Source: an uncultured Elusimicrobium sp.
Lineage (GTDB): Bacteria > Elusimicrobiota > Elusimicrobia > Elusimicrobiales > Elusimicrobiaceae
DNA: 64,000 bases
Reading direction: 5' to 3'
NCBI GenBank assembly: GCA_937891135.1
Contig: CALAFB010000082.1
Span: forward strand, 96,156 to 160,155
The notes beneath the pieces were generated by a model. That model made no database searches. It was given only the letters and a program-made list of their open reading frames with translations, and was not told the DNA's origin. How positions within the stretch are numbered: position 1 is the stretch's first letter; the number at the start of each line of letters is the position of its first letter. Positions 51,594 through 61,736 of the stretch are shown piece after piece. The translations under genes and the position numbers were made by a program.

Positions 51594-52872
51594 AATACCT
51601 TGCATGAATTTTATATTAGATATTTTCTTTTTAATATCAGCAATATCGATGTTATTTCTACCAAACGAAACAGGGTATCTTCCGTGGTTTGGATTTCTAT
51701 TAATACCACTTAGTTTTCATATGTTATATAAGTGTCAAGAAAACAGATTTTTGGCATATTTATTAGTCATCATTTTTTTAGTTAATTTTTCAATATCTGT
51801 AAATGATTTCATTTTGATGGGAGAACATATTTCTGTTTGGCAGTCAATCAAGATGAGAGCCTCTTTTTACAATCTTATAATGGCAAAATCACTATTATCA
51901 TTTACTGCAACGTTAAATCTTTTTCTCAATGGGAACGTGTGCAATAAACAAACTGAAATAAATGATATATATGAAGCACGTGTAAATAATTTATTAGTTA
52001 GGTTCGGATGTTTAATTGGCCTTATCGGAATATTATTGTATGGTATTATTTTTGAATTATCTACACATACAGAAGGATACAGTTCGGTTTCAAATCCAAT
52101 TTATGAGTATTCAATTATAATTTATGTTTTGGCTTGGTTTACTTCTAAAAACTCTTATATATTCAAAAAAATATTATTGTTGTATGCTTGCGTTTTTATG
52201 TTGGTATTCTTCTGCATAGGTGATAGATCCAGTGCCTCTATGTATATGATTTTTTTACTTATTAGCCGGTACAAACGCAAAATTAATGTTACGTCATTAT
52301 GCTTAATAGGGATTATAGGGATTATTTTCTTTAATATTATCGCTATTATTAGAACAACTTATGACTTTTCTTTTTCTGCTCTTATCAATCAATTGATAAC
52401 CAGGGGGATCTACTCGGATACAGCATCTTGGGCATATTATTCAAGCATTACTGTTGTGGCTGCCGGCTTGGATTACAAGCATCCTGTAGAAATGATTGTT
52501 GGGTTTCTCAGTTCAATCATAGGCATAAAAAATGAGTTCGGTAATCTTGCTGTTTTTGCCAATGTATATGACTCTAATAATTTCTTTAATCGCGGCGGGG
52601 CATTATTTCCGAGTTATTTTACAGCATGGTTTGGCGGAATAGGCGGTATTATAGCCGGGCTTGTTTTGGGGTTTATTATCCGAAAATTATTTAAGAAAAA
52701 TAGAGGGATAGGCCTTTATTATAAATTATTAATTCTAGTGTTTGTTGTTAGGTGGTATGTTTATACTCCTTATGTACTCTTTCGTTCAGTTTTCTTTATA
52801 GGTGGAATTGTATATGTTGCATATTGGTGTTTTACAACATTATTAAGAACAAACAGGAGTAGGGGATATTAA
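51583..52872 (+). CDS. wzy: O-antigen polymerase-like membrane protein (Wzy)
   Basis: 429 aa with about 11-12 hydrophobic segments and a large loop; poor sequence conservation, as usual for Wzy. FCIGDRSSASMYMIFLL and FPSYFTAWFGGIGGIIAGLVLGF resemble polymerase membrane motifs with a conserved Arg. It is clearly more AT-rich than its neighbours and probably acquired. Being the only multi-span protein here besides Wzx, it is the best polymerase candidate. Overlaps the next gene by 1 nt. Confidence 0.78.
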   Translation: MKIKIPCMNFILDIFFLISAISMLFLPNETGYLPWFGFLLIPLSFHMLYKCQENRFLAYLLVIIFLVNFSISVNDFILMGEHISVWQSIKMRASFYNLIMAKSLLSFTATLNLFLNGNVCNKQTEINDIYEARVNNLLVRFGCLIGLIGILLYGIIFELSTHTEGYSSVSNPIYEYSIIIYVLAWFTSKNSYIFKKILLLYACVFMLVFFCIGDRSSASMYMIFLLISRYKRKINVTSLCLIGIIGIIFFNIIAIIRTTYDFSFSALINQLITRGIYSDTASWAYYSSITVVAAGLDYKHPVEMIVGFLSSIIGIKNEFGNLAVFANVYDSNNFFNRGGALFPSYFTAWFGGIGGIIAGLVLGFIIRKLFKKNRGIGLYYKLLILVFVVRWYVYTPYVLFRSVFFIGGIVYVAYWCFTTLLRTNRSRGY

Positions 52873-53432
52873 TGACAATAAAAACATTATTTAGAGTGGC
52901 AAGCACGTTAGTACGGAATCTTATTCTTAAAATATGCTACGGTTCACGTTATAAATGTGCTTTTCTTAATTCTTGTTCCATTAGCACGCAAATCTCTATT
53001 CAAAAAAAAGGGAAACTAATCATTGGGAAGCATCTATCCTCTCTAGCACGCTTGGAAATAGGTGTTCGCAATGGTGGAAAATGCGTGATTGGGGATTATG
53101 TCAATTTTAACAAAGATTGCACGATAATATGTCATGAAAATATTGCCATAGGGGATTATTGCATTTTCGGTCCGGGATGCAAAGTATTTGACCACGATCA
53201 TGATTATAAACGTATCAATATAGATAGAAAAAATCACCTTGTAAAAGGGGGTATTGAGATAGGCAAAGGGGTTTGGTTTGGGGCCAACTGTATTATATTG
53301 CGTAATACTAAAATTGGGGATAATTGTGTGTTTGGAGCTGGAGCAGTTATTAAAGGGGAATATCCCGCTAATACACTTGTAATCCAAGAGCGCAAAGAAA
53401 TCCGAAAACCGATACAGATCCTGGAGAAATAG
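52872..53432 (+). CDS. hexapeptide-repeat acyltransferase
   Basis: 186 aa left-handed beta-helix enzyme of the serine/maltose O-acetyltransferase type: GGKCVIGDYVNFNKDCTIIC, IAIGDYCIFGPGCKVFDHDHDY with the catalytic His in DHDHDY, and IEIGKGVWFGANCIILRNTKIGDNCVFGAGAVI. Probably acetylates the glycan. AT-rich like the preceding gene. Confidence 0.9.
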   Translation: MTIKTLFRVASTLVRNLILKICYGSRYKCAFLNSCSISTQISIQKKGKLIIGKHLSSLARLEIGVRNGGKCVIGDYVNFNKDCTIICHENIAIGDYCIFGPGCKVFDHDHDYKRINIDRKNHLVKGGIEIGKGVWFGANCIILRNTKIGDNCVFGAGAVIKGEYPANTLVIQERKEIRKPIQILEK

Positions 53433-53436
53433 CAAC

Positions 53437-54330
53437 ATGCCTGAATTAGTATCTACAGTCATTATTACCCATAAACGCCATCCGCGTATTTTAAAAAGGG
53501 CAATTGATAGTGTTTATGCACAAACTTATCAACACTTTGAATTATTTGTGATAGATGACGCACCAGATTACGAACAGCATACTGATATAGTGACATTGAC
53601 ACAACAGTATGATCCCCGGTTGCAATATATTATTAATTCGGAGAAAAAAGGCCCCGCTGGCTCGCGCAACTTGGGCATTAGTATGGCTAAAGGAAGTTTT
53701 ATTGCGTTTTTAGATGATGATGACGAGTGGTTGCCAAATAAATTAACTGACATGCTTACGTTATTTACTCCCGAAGTAGGATTAGTGTACTCTGCATATA
53801 ATATTATTTCCCCTCATCACCTAAAAGAGAAGAAACCTATAATGCCGTACCAGGGCGATATTTTCCCCGAACTGCTTCTGCATCAGAACTTTATCGGGGG
53901 TGCATCTGTTCCAATACTTCGCAAGAGCAGCCTTGATGTTGTTGGTGGATTTGATGAATCTTTTTACTCTGCGGAGGATTATGACCTCTGGTTACGTATT
54001 GCCAAAAATAATAAGGTAGCTTATTTTGATAAGTCGACACTTAATTACTATATATCAGATGATGCAATTTCTAATGATGCTTCGCAAACAATTATTAGTC
54101 GTCAAAAGTTATTAGTAAAATATGCAGCCGATCTAGAAAAATATCCAAAAGCAAAAAAGAAAATATACTCTATCATGTTATATTGTTATTTCTATCAGGG
54201 ACAGCTGATGAATGCTTTCCGTTTTTATAAACAACATAGGCAGGATATCTCGTGTCCTATGTGTATATTTTATGCTTTGAAAGGATGTATAAAAAGGATT
54301 CTTTTATTAGGGCACGTTCATAAGAGATGA
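53437..54330 (+). CDS. glycosyltransferase family 2
   Basis: 297 aa GT-A. STVIITHKRHPRILKRAIDSVYAQTYQHFELFVIDD at the N-terminus, GPAGSRNLGISMAKGSFIAFLDDDDEW (DXD in a run of Asp), and EDYDLWLRIAKNNKVAYFD. Starts 4 bp after the acyltransferase stop. Acceptor and donor unknown. Confidence 0.92.
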   Translation: MPELVSTVIITHKRHPRILKRAIDSVYAQTYQHFELFVIDDAPDYEQHTDIVTLTQQYDPRLQYIINSEKKGPAGSRNLGISMAKGSFIAFLDDDDEWLPNKLTDMLTLFTPEVGLVYSAYNIISPHHLKEKKPIMPYQGDIFPELLLHQNFIGGASVPILRKSSLDVVGGFDESFYSAEDYDLWLRIAKNNKVAYFDKSTLNYYISDDAISNDASQTIISRQKLLVKYAADLEKYPKAKKKIYSIMLYCYFYQGQLMNAFRFYKQHRQDISCPMCIFYALKGCIKRILLLGHVHKR

Positions 54331-54403
54331 TATACAGGATTTATTGATGGGGAGCAGATTTATGACCAAATCGCAACTTATATACTTTCCCAAGGGGCAT
54401 AAA

Positions 54404-55498
54404 ATGAAACGCGTATTTCAATTAGCACATACTCTTAATATGGCGGGCACAGAAACTGTATTTATGAATTGGTATCGCAACATTGATCGTTCTGTGTTAC
54501 AATTTGATTTTTGTGTAAACAGAGAATATACAACTCCTTTAGTAAATGAAATTAAATTAAAGGGTGGTCAGATTTTGATTGTGTCTCATAAATCAGGTAT
54601 TTGGGGACAACTGAAATTTCAATATAACTTATATAAAACACTTAAACAACATGGCCCTTATTTGGCTTTCCAAACTCATTCTCATTGGTCTTCAGGAATA
54701 GATTGTTTTACGGCAGCTGTGGCAGGTATTAAAAAGCGTTATACAATTTCGCATTATGCCCAAGGGGCACAATCTTATTCTTTTAGAATTAAATTATTAT
54801 TACCATTGTACCGATTATTTATTTACTTATTCAGTACGAAGCGGTTGGCTGTTTCCGAGGAAGCTGGGAATTTTCTTTATGGCAAATATATGTTTTTTGA
54901 AATTATTCACAATGGCATTAATTTGCAGCAATTTGCCTATAACCCGGCTGTTCGTAAGAAGAAACGAGCTGAATTAGGGTTGGAAAATAAATTTGTGGTG
55001 GGCAATATAGCTCGTTTTACTACGCCAAAAAACCACTCTTTTTTAATTGACATTTTTGCAGAAATTCGCAAACAAAATCCACAAGCCCATCTTGTTTTAT
55101 TAGGTACCGGTGAGTTAGAACACCTCATTAAACAAAAAGTCTCACAATTAGGTCTTACACATGCTGTATCGTTTATGGGAGTTTGTACAAATGTTCAAGA
55201 TTTTTATCAGGTTTTTGATGTTTTTCTTTTACCATCTTTGTATGAGGGGCTCCCTTGTGTGGCAGTAGAGGCGCAAGGTTCGGGCCTTCCGTGTTTTTTG
55301 GCCGATACAATCGCAAAAGAAACAGCCATTTGCAATACCACATTCCTTTCTCTTAGCCAATCTGCAAATGAATGGGGAAATGTTATTTTAGAAATGACAA
55401 AAAATTTTGTTCGTAAAGATGAATCAGAAGTTATCCGTCAAGCAGGATTTGATGTCACAGAAGTAGGTAAATTTATACAAGCGGAGTATCTAAAATAG
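54404..55498 (+). CDS. glycosyltransferase family 4 (EpsF-like)
   Basis: 364 aa from ATG 54404, chosen because AAGGGG precedes it and MKRVFQLAHTLNMAGTETVFM is the normal start of this group; the frame is open 20 codons upstream. Donor-domain motifs VVGNIARFTTPKNHSFLIDIFAEI, HLVLLGTGELEHLIKQ, VFDVFLLPSLYEGLPCVAVEAQGSGLPC. Confidence 0.9.
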   Translation: MKRVFQLAHTLNMAGTETVFMNWYRNIDRSVLQFDFCVNREYTTPLVNEIKLKGGQILIVSHKSGIWGQLKFQYNLYKTLKQHGPYLAFQTHSHWSSGIDCFTAAVAGIKKRYTISHYAQGAQSYSFRIKLLLPLYRLFIYLFSTKRLAVSEEAGNFLYGKYMFFEIIHNGINLQQFAYNPAVRKKKRAELGLENKFVVGNIARFTTPKNHSFLIDIFAEIRKQNPQAHLVLLGTGELEHLIKQKVSQLGLTHAVSFMGVCTNVQDFYQVFDVFLLPSLYEGLPCVAVEAQGSGLPCFLADTIAKETAICNTTFLSLSQSANEWGNVILEMTKNFVRKDESEVIRQAGFDVTEVGKFIQAEYLK

Positions 55499-55517
55499 TT
55501 GATTTTGAGGAGAAACT

Positions 55518-56399
55518 ATGAATAAATCTATATCTACCAAAGATATTCAACAACAAATTTTAAATTTGTTTTCTGTGTTCAGAGATATTTGTAAACGTCA
55601 TAATTTGACATACTTTGCTATAGGCGGAACTTGTCTGGGTGCTGTACGTCACAAAGGATTTATTCCATGGGATGATGATATGGATGTGGCTATGCCCTAT
55701 GAAGATTATAAAGCATTTATAGAAATTGCCTGTAAGGAACTTCCTTCCCATTATGCATTATTACTTCCCCAATGCAGTCAACATTGGGAACAGGCATTTA
55801 TAAAGCTTCATAATACACAAACTACGTTTATAGAGTTATCGCGAGCATGTTATCCGGACGCATATGTCGGAGTTTTTTTAGATATCATGCCATTGTATGG
55901 TCTCCCGAACAAATCTTGGCAGCAAAAATATTATGCTTTTCTAGCCAATATATTCATACATCAAAATAAACTGTTTCGTTATTCTTGGAGACAAGCAATT
56001 TCATGGTCGGAAAAGTTGATTTGGTGTACTACGCTATTGGAACGTCTTACTTCTAAGCCATTTGATTATTTTGTACATCGAATAGAAATCACAATGGGGA
56101 AATTGAAATTTAATAATTCAAATAAAATTTTATTCGGTTGGAGGAAACAACCATTCCTTCCGTGGCATCATACTAATTATAAACAAGTGTTTTATTATAA
56201 AGATTTTGCTAGCTCTATTGAAGTTCCTTTTGAAAATACTACTATTGCAATTCCTATTGGTTACGATAATTACTTAAAAATGGATTTTGGTGACTATATG
56301 AAATTACCCCCAGTAGAAAAACGTAATCCTGGACACCAAACAGCCATTATAGATTTGGAAAGACCTTATTCTTATTACCAAAGGAGAAATACAAAATGA
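55518..56399 (+). CDS. LicD family phosphotransferase
   Basis: 293 aa. The LicD signature is YFAIGGTCLGAVRHKGFIPWDDDMDVAMPYEDY near the N-terminus (nucleotidyltransferase-fold GG..LG..R..G.IPWDDD.D). LicD proteins attach phosphocholine, phosphoglycerol or similar groups from CDP-linked donors to sugars. The next gene encodes a CDP-donor synthase, so the two likely act together. Overlaps it by 4 nt. Confidence 0.92.
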   Translation: MNKSISTKDIQQQILNLFSVFRDICKRHNLTYFAIGGTCLGAVRHKGFIPWDDDMDVAMPYEDYKAFIEIACKELPSHYALLLPQCSQHWEQAFIKLHNTQTTFIELSRACYPDAYVGVFLDIMPLYGLPNKSWQQKYYAFLANIFIHQNKLFRYSWRQAISWSEKLIWCTTLLERLTSKPFDYFVHRIEITMGKLKFNNSNKILFGWRKQPFLPWHHTNYKQVFYYKDFASSIEVPFENTTIAIPIGYDNYLKMDFGDYMKLPPVEKRNPGHQTAIIDLERPYSYYQRRNTK

Positions 56400-56854
56400 T
56401 TATTGGTTATACCACAGGTGTATATGACTTATTTCATATCGGCCATTTAAATTTACTTAAGAATGCCAAAGGCATATGCGACAAACTGGTCGTAGGTGTT
56501 ACTGTGGATGAGCTCGTTGCATACAAAGGCAAACAGGCTATGATCCCCTTTGAGGACCGGATAGAAATTGTCCGCAGTATCAAGTACGTAGATGCGGCTG
56601 TTCCGCAGTATAGTATGGATAAATTAAAAGCTTGTAAAGAACTCGGTGCTACTGTATTGTTTGTTGGGGATGACTGGTACGGCACCGAAAAATGGAAAAA
56701 ATATGAAGAAGATTTTGCTAAAGAAGGCATTAAAATTGTGTATTTCCCATACACCAAAGGAGTATCTTCTACCAAAATTACCCAAGCATTAAAAGAAGTG
56801 CGCGGTTGGACTAATGAGCCCAAGATCCATATTCAAACAAAAGAGAGAAAATAA
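56396..56854 (+). CDS. glycerol-3-phosphate cytidylyltransferase-like (TagD type)
   Basis: 152 aa. Cytidylyltransferase motifs: TTGVYDLFHIGHLNLLKNAK (HxGH), VGVTVDELVAYKGKQAMIPF and the C-terminal KGVSSTKITQAL in place of RTEGISTTKI. It makes a CDP-alcohol such as CDP-glycerol. Right after licD, it probably supplies that enzyme. 2 bp before the next gene. Confidence 0.9.
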   Translation: MIIGYTTGVYDLFHIGHLNLLKNAKGICDKLVVGVTVDELVAYKGKQAMIPFEDRIEIVRSIKYVDAAVPQYSMDKLKACKELGATVLFVGDDWYGTEKWKKYEEDFAKEGIKIVYFPYTKGVSSTKITQALKEVRGWTNEPKIHIQTKERK

Positions 56855-56856
56855 CC

Positions 56857-57906
56857 ATGACTGTAGATAAAAATTTTTGCATGAGCTCGTATTTGGCGTT
56901 TAGATACATTGAAAAAAATGAAATGGATTTTTTCCCAGGGTTACATCATCAAAATATACAACCTATTGCAGAAGATAAAAAAATCCTGGTAAAAACTTCT
57001 CAAGAGATAGACCAAGCCATCCAAAAGCAGTTTAATTCTATTGCACATAAAAAAATAGGAATTTTGCTTTCTGGCGGAATGGACTCTGCTATTTTGGCTT
57101 CTTATATGCCAGGTAAAGATGCCTATACATTTCGCTTCTTAAACGGAACATTTCAAGAACAAGAGCTAAAACGGGCAGAGTATTATGCTTCTTACTATTC
57201 CCTAAACCTACATTATGTAGACATTACTTGGGATACTGTTACAAGATTTCTTAGACCAGTAATGGAACACAAGGCTGCCCCCGTTCATTCTATTGAACCA
57301 CAGTTGTTACAGGCTGCTCTACAAGCAAAAGCAGACAGTATAGAATTATTGGTTATAGGGGAATCTAGCGATCTTATTTTTGGTGGTATGGATAAATTAT
57401 TGGCTAAGAATTGGACGCTAGAAGAATTTTCTAATAGATATACTTTTACTCAACCACAAAAAGTTCTAACCCAACCGGTAGACATGTCTTATCTTTACGA
57501 ACGTTATCGCATTGGAGAGGATAAAATTGATTTCCTACGTTTTATGGATGAAGTATTTTCAATTGAAAGTTCCTCTTCATATTTGAATGCTTTTTCAACA
57601 GCAAAAATAGGATATTTGGATCCTTATGCTCGGCTCAAAATGGCAGAGCCCTTGGATTTAAAGCGGGTACGTAACGGAGAACCAAAGTTCCTTATTCGTG
57701 AATTATTCCATATGAAATATCCAGATATTCCTATTCCAAACAAGGTGCCCATGCCACGCCCGGTTGATGAGTATTTCAAAAATTGGCAAGGTCCTGCCCG
57801 TCCTGAATTTAAGCCCAACTTGGATATGTCCCAATTTACAGGTAATCAAAAATGGCAATTATATTGTTTGGAGCAGTTTTTAAACGAATATGAACCCCTC
57901 CAGTAA
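56857..57906 (+). CDS. asparagine synthase-like amidotransferase lacking the glutaminase domain
   Basis: 349 aa. The ATP-pyrophosphatase P-loop is ILLSGGMDSAILASYM (about residues 69-84); IGESSDLIFGGMDKLL and the Arg/Lys-rich KRVRNGEPKFLIRELF region follow asparagine synthase C-terminal domains. The N-terminal Ntn glutaminase domain with Cys2 is missing, so ammonia must come from elsewhere or the chemistry differs. Its place after licD and the TagD-like gene suggests modification of a carried group. It overlaps wzx by 17 nt. Confidence 0.82.
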   Translation: MTVDKNFCMSSYLAFRYIEKNEMDFFPGLHHQNIQPIAEDKKILVKTSQEIDQAIQKQFNSIAHKKIGILLSGGMDSAILASYMPGKDAYTFRFLNGTFQEQELKRAEYYASYYSLNLHYVDITWDTVTRFLRPVMEHKAAPVHSIEPQLLQAALQAKADSIELLVIGESSDLIFGGMDKLLAKNWTLEEFSNRYTFTQPQKVLTQPVDMSYLYERYRIGEDKIDFLRFMDEVFSIESSSSYLNAFSTAKIGYLDPYARLKMAEPLDLKRVRNGEPKFLIRELFHMKYPDIPIPNKVPMPRPVDEYFKNWQGPARPEFKPNLDMSQFTGNQKWQLYCLEQFLNEYEPLQ

Positions 57907-59419
57907 TGTACGCTTATACTTGCAGGACTGTTTAGCAAAATACAATAAATTACCCGTACAAGTTAGGGCTTCCTTTTGGTTTTTTATATGTGCCTTCTTG
58001 CAAAAAGCCATTGGGATGATATCCACCCCTATTTTTACCCGGTTGCTTACCCCAGCTGAGTACGGGCAATTTAGTGTATTTATGTCTTGGATGGGGATTG
58101 CTACTATTTTTATCTCTCTCTGCTTATACTACGGCGTATATATGCAAGGGCTAGTCAAATTTGACCAAAAACGGGCCCTCTTTTCTTCTTCTATGCAGGG
58201 GCTTACGCTCGTCATGGTAATAGTTTGGTCCGTGGTGTACGCCATGGGATATTCGTTTTGGAATCAACTTTTCTCTTTAACGACCTTACAAATGGCTTGT
58301 ATGTTTGTGCTTATTTGGGTATCTGCCGTTTTTAATTTTTGGGCCAGCGAACAACGGGTAGATTATAAATACCGTACTCTAGTAAGTATCACGTTAATAG
58401 CCTCTTTTTTACAGCCCTTGATAGGTATTTTATTTGTCCTTGCTTCTAGTGATAAAGTAACCGCGCGTATTCTAGGTTTAGTAGTGGTAGATACCGCGTG
58501 TTTCTCTTGGATGTTTTTTAAACAAATGCACTCGGGAAACTATAAAATTTCATGGTCTTTTTGTAAATATGCCCTATTATTTAATATTCCGTTAGTGCCC
58601 CATTATCTTTCCCAAGTGGTGCTTAGCAGCTCGGACCGTATAATGATTGGGCAAATGGTGGGGGACACCCAAGCCGGTATTTACAGTTTAGCTTATTCCG
58701 TAGCACTTATTATGACCTTATTTAACGCGGCTCTTAGCCAAACTATAAATCCATGGATTTACCAACAAATCAAGGCCAATCGTATTGAACGTCTAGCCCC
58801 AGTAATTTATTTTACCTTGGTATTTATTGCTGGGGTTAATTTGCTTTTAATGCTATGCGCCCCGGAAATTATTGCCATTTTTGCTCCCAAACCTTACTAT
58901 CAAGCTATTTGGACAATTCCACCCGTGGCTATGAGTGTCTATTTTATGTATGCTTATGATGCTTTTGCAAAATTTGCATTTTATTATGAAAAAACAGTGT
59001 ATATTATGACGGCAAGTATCATTGGGGCAGTTGCCAATATCGTACTAAATTATTGGCTAATCCCTATATTTGGCTATATTGTGGCGGGTTATACTACCCT
59101 GCTATGTTACGTTTTATATGTTACTTTTCACTATTTGTTTATGAATAAAATTTGTGATAAGTATTGTCAACATGTACGCCCGTATAACACACATATTATA
59201 TGTTGCATTACCATAATCTTCATTCTACTTTCTTTTGGAATTTTATGTACATATCGCTCTGTAGAATTAAGATTATTGTGTGTAGTGCTATTTTTATGGT
59301 TTTGTTATCACAAACGCCACATATTAATATCATATTTTAAACAAATTCAATTATTTCATTCTGTAAAACGAAATGAACCAAATGCTTCGCAGAAAATTTC
59401 TAAGGAGTTAGTATCATGA
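57890..59419 (+). CDS. wzx: polysaccharide flippase (Wzx, MOP superfamily)
   Basis: 509 aa, about 12-14 hydrophobic segments. KAIGMISTPIFTRLLTPAEYGQFSVFMSW is the usual N-terminal Wzx pattern; LSSSDRIMIGQMVGDTQAGIYSLAYSVALI follows mid-protein. It flips the lipid-linked repeat unit across the inner membrane. Together with Wzy it defines a Wzx/Wzy-type pathway; no ABC exporter genes are present. Overlaps the genes on both sides. Confidence 0.93.
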   Translation: MNPSSNVRLYLQDCLAKYNKLPVQVRASFWFFICAFLQKAIGMISTPIFTRLLTPAEYGQFSVFMSWMGIATIFISLCLYYGVYMQGLVKFDQKRALFSSSMQGLTLVMVIVWSVVYAMGYSFWNQLFSLTTLQMACMFVLIWVSAVFNFWASEQRVDYKYRTLVSITLIASFLQPLIGILFVLASSDKVTARILGLVVVDTACFSWMFFKQMHSGNYKISWSFCKYALLFNIPLVPHYLSQVVLSSSDRIMIGQMVGDTQAGIYSLAYSVALIMTLFNAALSQTINPWIYQQIKANRIERLAPVIYFTLVFIAGVNLLLMLCAPEIIAIFAPKPYYQAIWTIPPVAMSVYFMYAYDAFAKFAFYYEKTVYIMTASIIGAVANIVLNYWLIPIFGYIVAGYTTLLCYVLYVTFHYLFMNKICDKYCQHVRPYNTHIICCITIIFILLSFGILCTYRSVELRLLCVVLFLWFCYHKRHILISYFKQIQLFHSVKRNEPNASQKISKELVS

Positions 59420-60483
59420 TTACATTTAGCAGGTTACCAATTCTTATCACCGGCTCTGCCGGGTTTATTGGTTCGGCCCTTGTTAGACGTGTATGTGCCG
59501 AAAACCCTTCTGCACGCGTGATTGGCCTAGATAGCGTAAACGATTATTATGATGTGACACTTAAAGAATATCGCCTGGCGCAGTTATCCAAACTACCAAA
59601 TTTCACGTTTATTAAGGGTAATTTAGCCGATAAGTCCCTCATCACAGAGATTTTTGTCAAATATACTCCGCAAATAGTAGTAAATCTTGCGGCGCAAGCA
59701 GGGGTGCGCTATTCTATCACCAACCCGGATGCATATATTGAGGCCAACCTCATTGGGTTTTATAACATTTTGGAAGCGTGCCGCCACTCGTACGATAACG
59801 GCAAGTCTGGCGTGGAACACCTGGTCTATGCCTCGTCCTCATCCGTATATGGGTCCAATAAAAAAGTGCCCTATTCGGTGGAAGACAAAGTAGATAATCC
59901 AGTATCACTCTACGCGGCTACAAAAAAGTCCAATGAGCTTTTGGCCCACGCCTATTCCAAACTCTACAATATTCCCTCTACGGGTCTGCGCTTCTTTACG
60001 GTCTATGGCCCGGCGGGGCGGCCGGATATGGCGTATTTTGGTTTTACCAACAAATTACGCGCGGGGGAAAAGATTAAAATTTTTAACTTTGGCCACTGCA
60101 AGCGCGATTTTACCTACATTGATGATATTGTGGAAGGTATTATCCGTGTGATGCAAGGGGCCCCCAAACGCCAAAAAGGCGAAGACGGCTTGCCTATCCC
60201 ACCGTATGCCCTGTACAACATTGGCAATAACTCACCGGAAAACCTGTTAGATTTTGTGCAAATTTTACAAGAAGAACTCATCCGCGCGGGGGTACTACCA
60301 CAAGATTATGATTTTGAGGCCCATAAAGAACTAGTACCCATGCAAGCCGGAGACGTTCCTGTAACGTATGCCGATACCTCCACCCTAGAGCGTGATTTTG
60401 GATTTAAACCCAAGACCTCTTTACGGGAAGGGTTACGTAAGTTTGCCCAGTGGTACAAAGATTTTTATTGTAAGGAGAAATAA
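59416..60483 (+). CDS. UDP-glucuronate 4-epimerase-like NAD-dependent epimerase
   Basis: 355 aa SDR. NAD loop [27 protein letters not shown] (typical of UDP-GlcA epimerases), [20 protein letters not shown], catalytic SSSSVYG and [10 protein letters not shown], and [18 protein letters not shown]. It converts UDP-GlcA to UDP-GalA, and its substrate is supplied by the dehydrogenase gene next to it. Overlaps wzx by 4 nt. Confidence 0.9.
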   Translation: MITFSRLPILITGSAGFIGSALVRRVCAENPSARVIGLDSVNDYYDVTLKEYRLAQLSKLPNFTFIKGNLADKSLITEIFVKYTPQIVVNLAAQAGVRYSITNPDAYIEANLIGFYNILEACRHSYDNGKSGVEHLVYASSSSVYGSNKKVPYSVEDKVDNPVSLYAATKKSNELLAHAYSKLYNIPSTGLRFFTVYGPAGRPDMAYFGFTNKLRAGEKIKIFNFGHCKRDFTYIDDIVEGIIRVMQGAPKRQKGEDGLPIPPYALYNIGNNSPENLLDFVQILQEELIRAGVLPQDYDFEAHKELVPMQAGDVPVTYADTSTLERDFGFKPKTSLREGLRKFAQWYKDFYCKEK

Positions 60484-60484
60484 A

Positions 60485-61717
60485 ATGAAGATAGCCGTAG
60501 CCGGAACCGGATATGTAGGACTTTCACTCGCCACCCTGTTGGCGCAACATAATGAAGTAGTAGCCGTAGATATTGTGCCGGAAAAAGTGGATTTGATTAA
60601 CAACCATAAATCCACCATAGCCGACAAAGAAATAGAGGACTTTTTGGCCCATAAGCCGCTAAACTTAACCGCTACCACGGATGCTAAATCCGCTTATGAA
60701 GGCGCGGAACTTGTGATTATCGCCACGCCCACGAACTATGACCCGCAACAAAACTATTTTAACACCTCTGCGGTAGAGGCCGTTATTGAGTTAGTAAAAA
60801 AGTATAACCCTAAGGCCACTATGGTCATTAAGTCCACAATTCCCGTGGGTTATACGCGTCAAATCCGCGAGAAAATGGGCATTAAAAACATCTTATTTAG
60901 CCCGGAGTTCTTGCGCGAAGGGCATGCGCTCTATGATAACTTATACCCTTCCCGTATCGTAGTTGGAAGTGATTTACAAGATAAAGATTTAACGCAAAAA
61001 GCCCACACCTTTGCCCAACTTTTACAACAGGGAGCCGTTAAACAAGACGTACCCACCCTATTTATGGGTTACACCGAGGCAGAGGCCGTCAAACTGTTTG
61101 CCAATACGTATTTGGCCCTGCGGGTAAGCTATTTTAATGAATTAGACACGTATGCGGAACTCAAAGGCCTAAGTACTCAACAAATCATTGAAGGGGTATG
61201 TTTGGACCCGCGCATTGGCAACCAATACAACAACCCGTCTTTTGGTTATGGCGGGTATTGTCTGCCGAAGGATTCCAAACAGTTACTTGCCAACTATGCC
61301 GACGTGCCTCAAAACCTCATTAAAGCCATTGTGGATTCGAACAGTACCCGTAAAGACTTTATTGCCGACCAAGTGCTAAAACAGGCCGGGTATTATAATG
61401 AAAATAGTACCTTTGACAGTTCTAAAGAACATAATACCGTTATTGGGGTATATCGCTTAACGATGAAAGCAGGGAGCGATAACTTCCGTCAATCCTCTAT
61501 CCAAGGCATTATGAAACGCGTAAAAGCCAAAGGAGCAACCGTTATTATTTATGAGCCTACGCTTGAAAACGGTTCTACGTTCTTTGGGAGTGAGGTGGTA
61601 AATGACCTACAAGCGTTTAAAACGCGTTGTAAGGCCATTATCGCCAACCGCTATGATAGTTTCCTAGATGATGTAACAGACAAGGTTTACACACGCGATT
61701 TGTTTAAAAGAGATTAA
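60485..61717 (+). CDS. ugd: UDP-glucose 6-dehydrogenase
   Basis: 410 aa. N-terminal NAD domain [44 protein letters not shown]; catalytic Cys in [15 protein letters not shown]-terminal UDP-binding domain [20 protein letters not shown]. Oxidises UDP-Glc to UDP-GlcA. Start at ATG 60485 after AAGGAG; longer starts lie in the epimerase gene. Last sugar gene of the cluster. Confidence 0.95.
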   Translation: MKIAVAGTGYVGLSLATLLAQHNEVVAVDIVPEKVDLINNHKSTIADKEIEDFLAHKPLNLTATTDAKSAYEGAELVIIATPTNYDPQQNYFNTSAVEAVIELVKKYNPKATMVIKSTIPVGYTRQIREKMGIKNILFSPEFLREGHALYDNLYPSRIVVGSDLQDKDLTQKAHTFAQLLQQGAVKQDVPTLFMGYTEAEAVKLFANTYLALRVSYFNELDTYAELKGLSTQQIIEGVCLDPRIGNQYNNPSFGYGGYCLPKDSKQLLANYADVPQNLIKAIVDSNSTRKDFIADQVLKQAGYYNENSTFDSSKEHNTVIGVYRLTMKAGSDNFRQSSIQGIMKRVKAKGATVIIYEPTLENGSTFFGSEVVNDLQAFKTRCKAIIANRYDSFLDDVTDKVYTRDLFKRD

Positions 61718-61736
61718 AAACTAAAAGGAGAATTAT

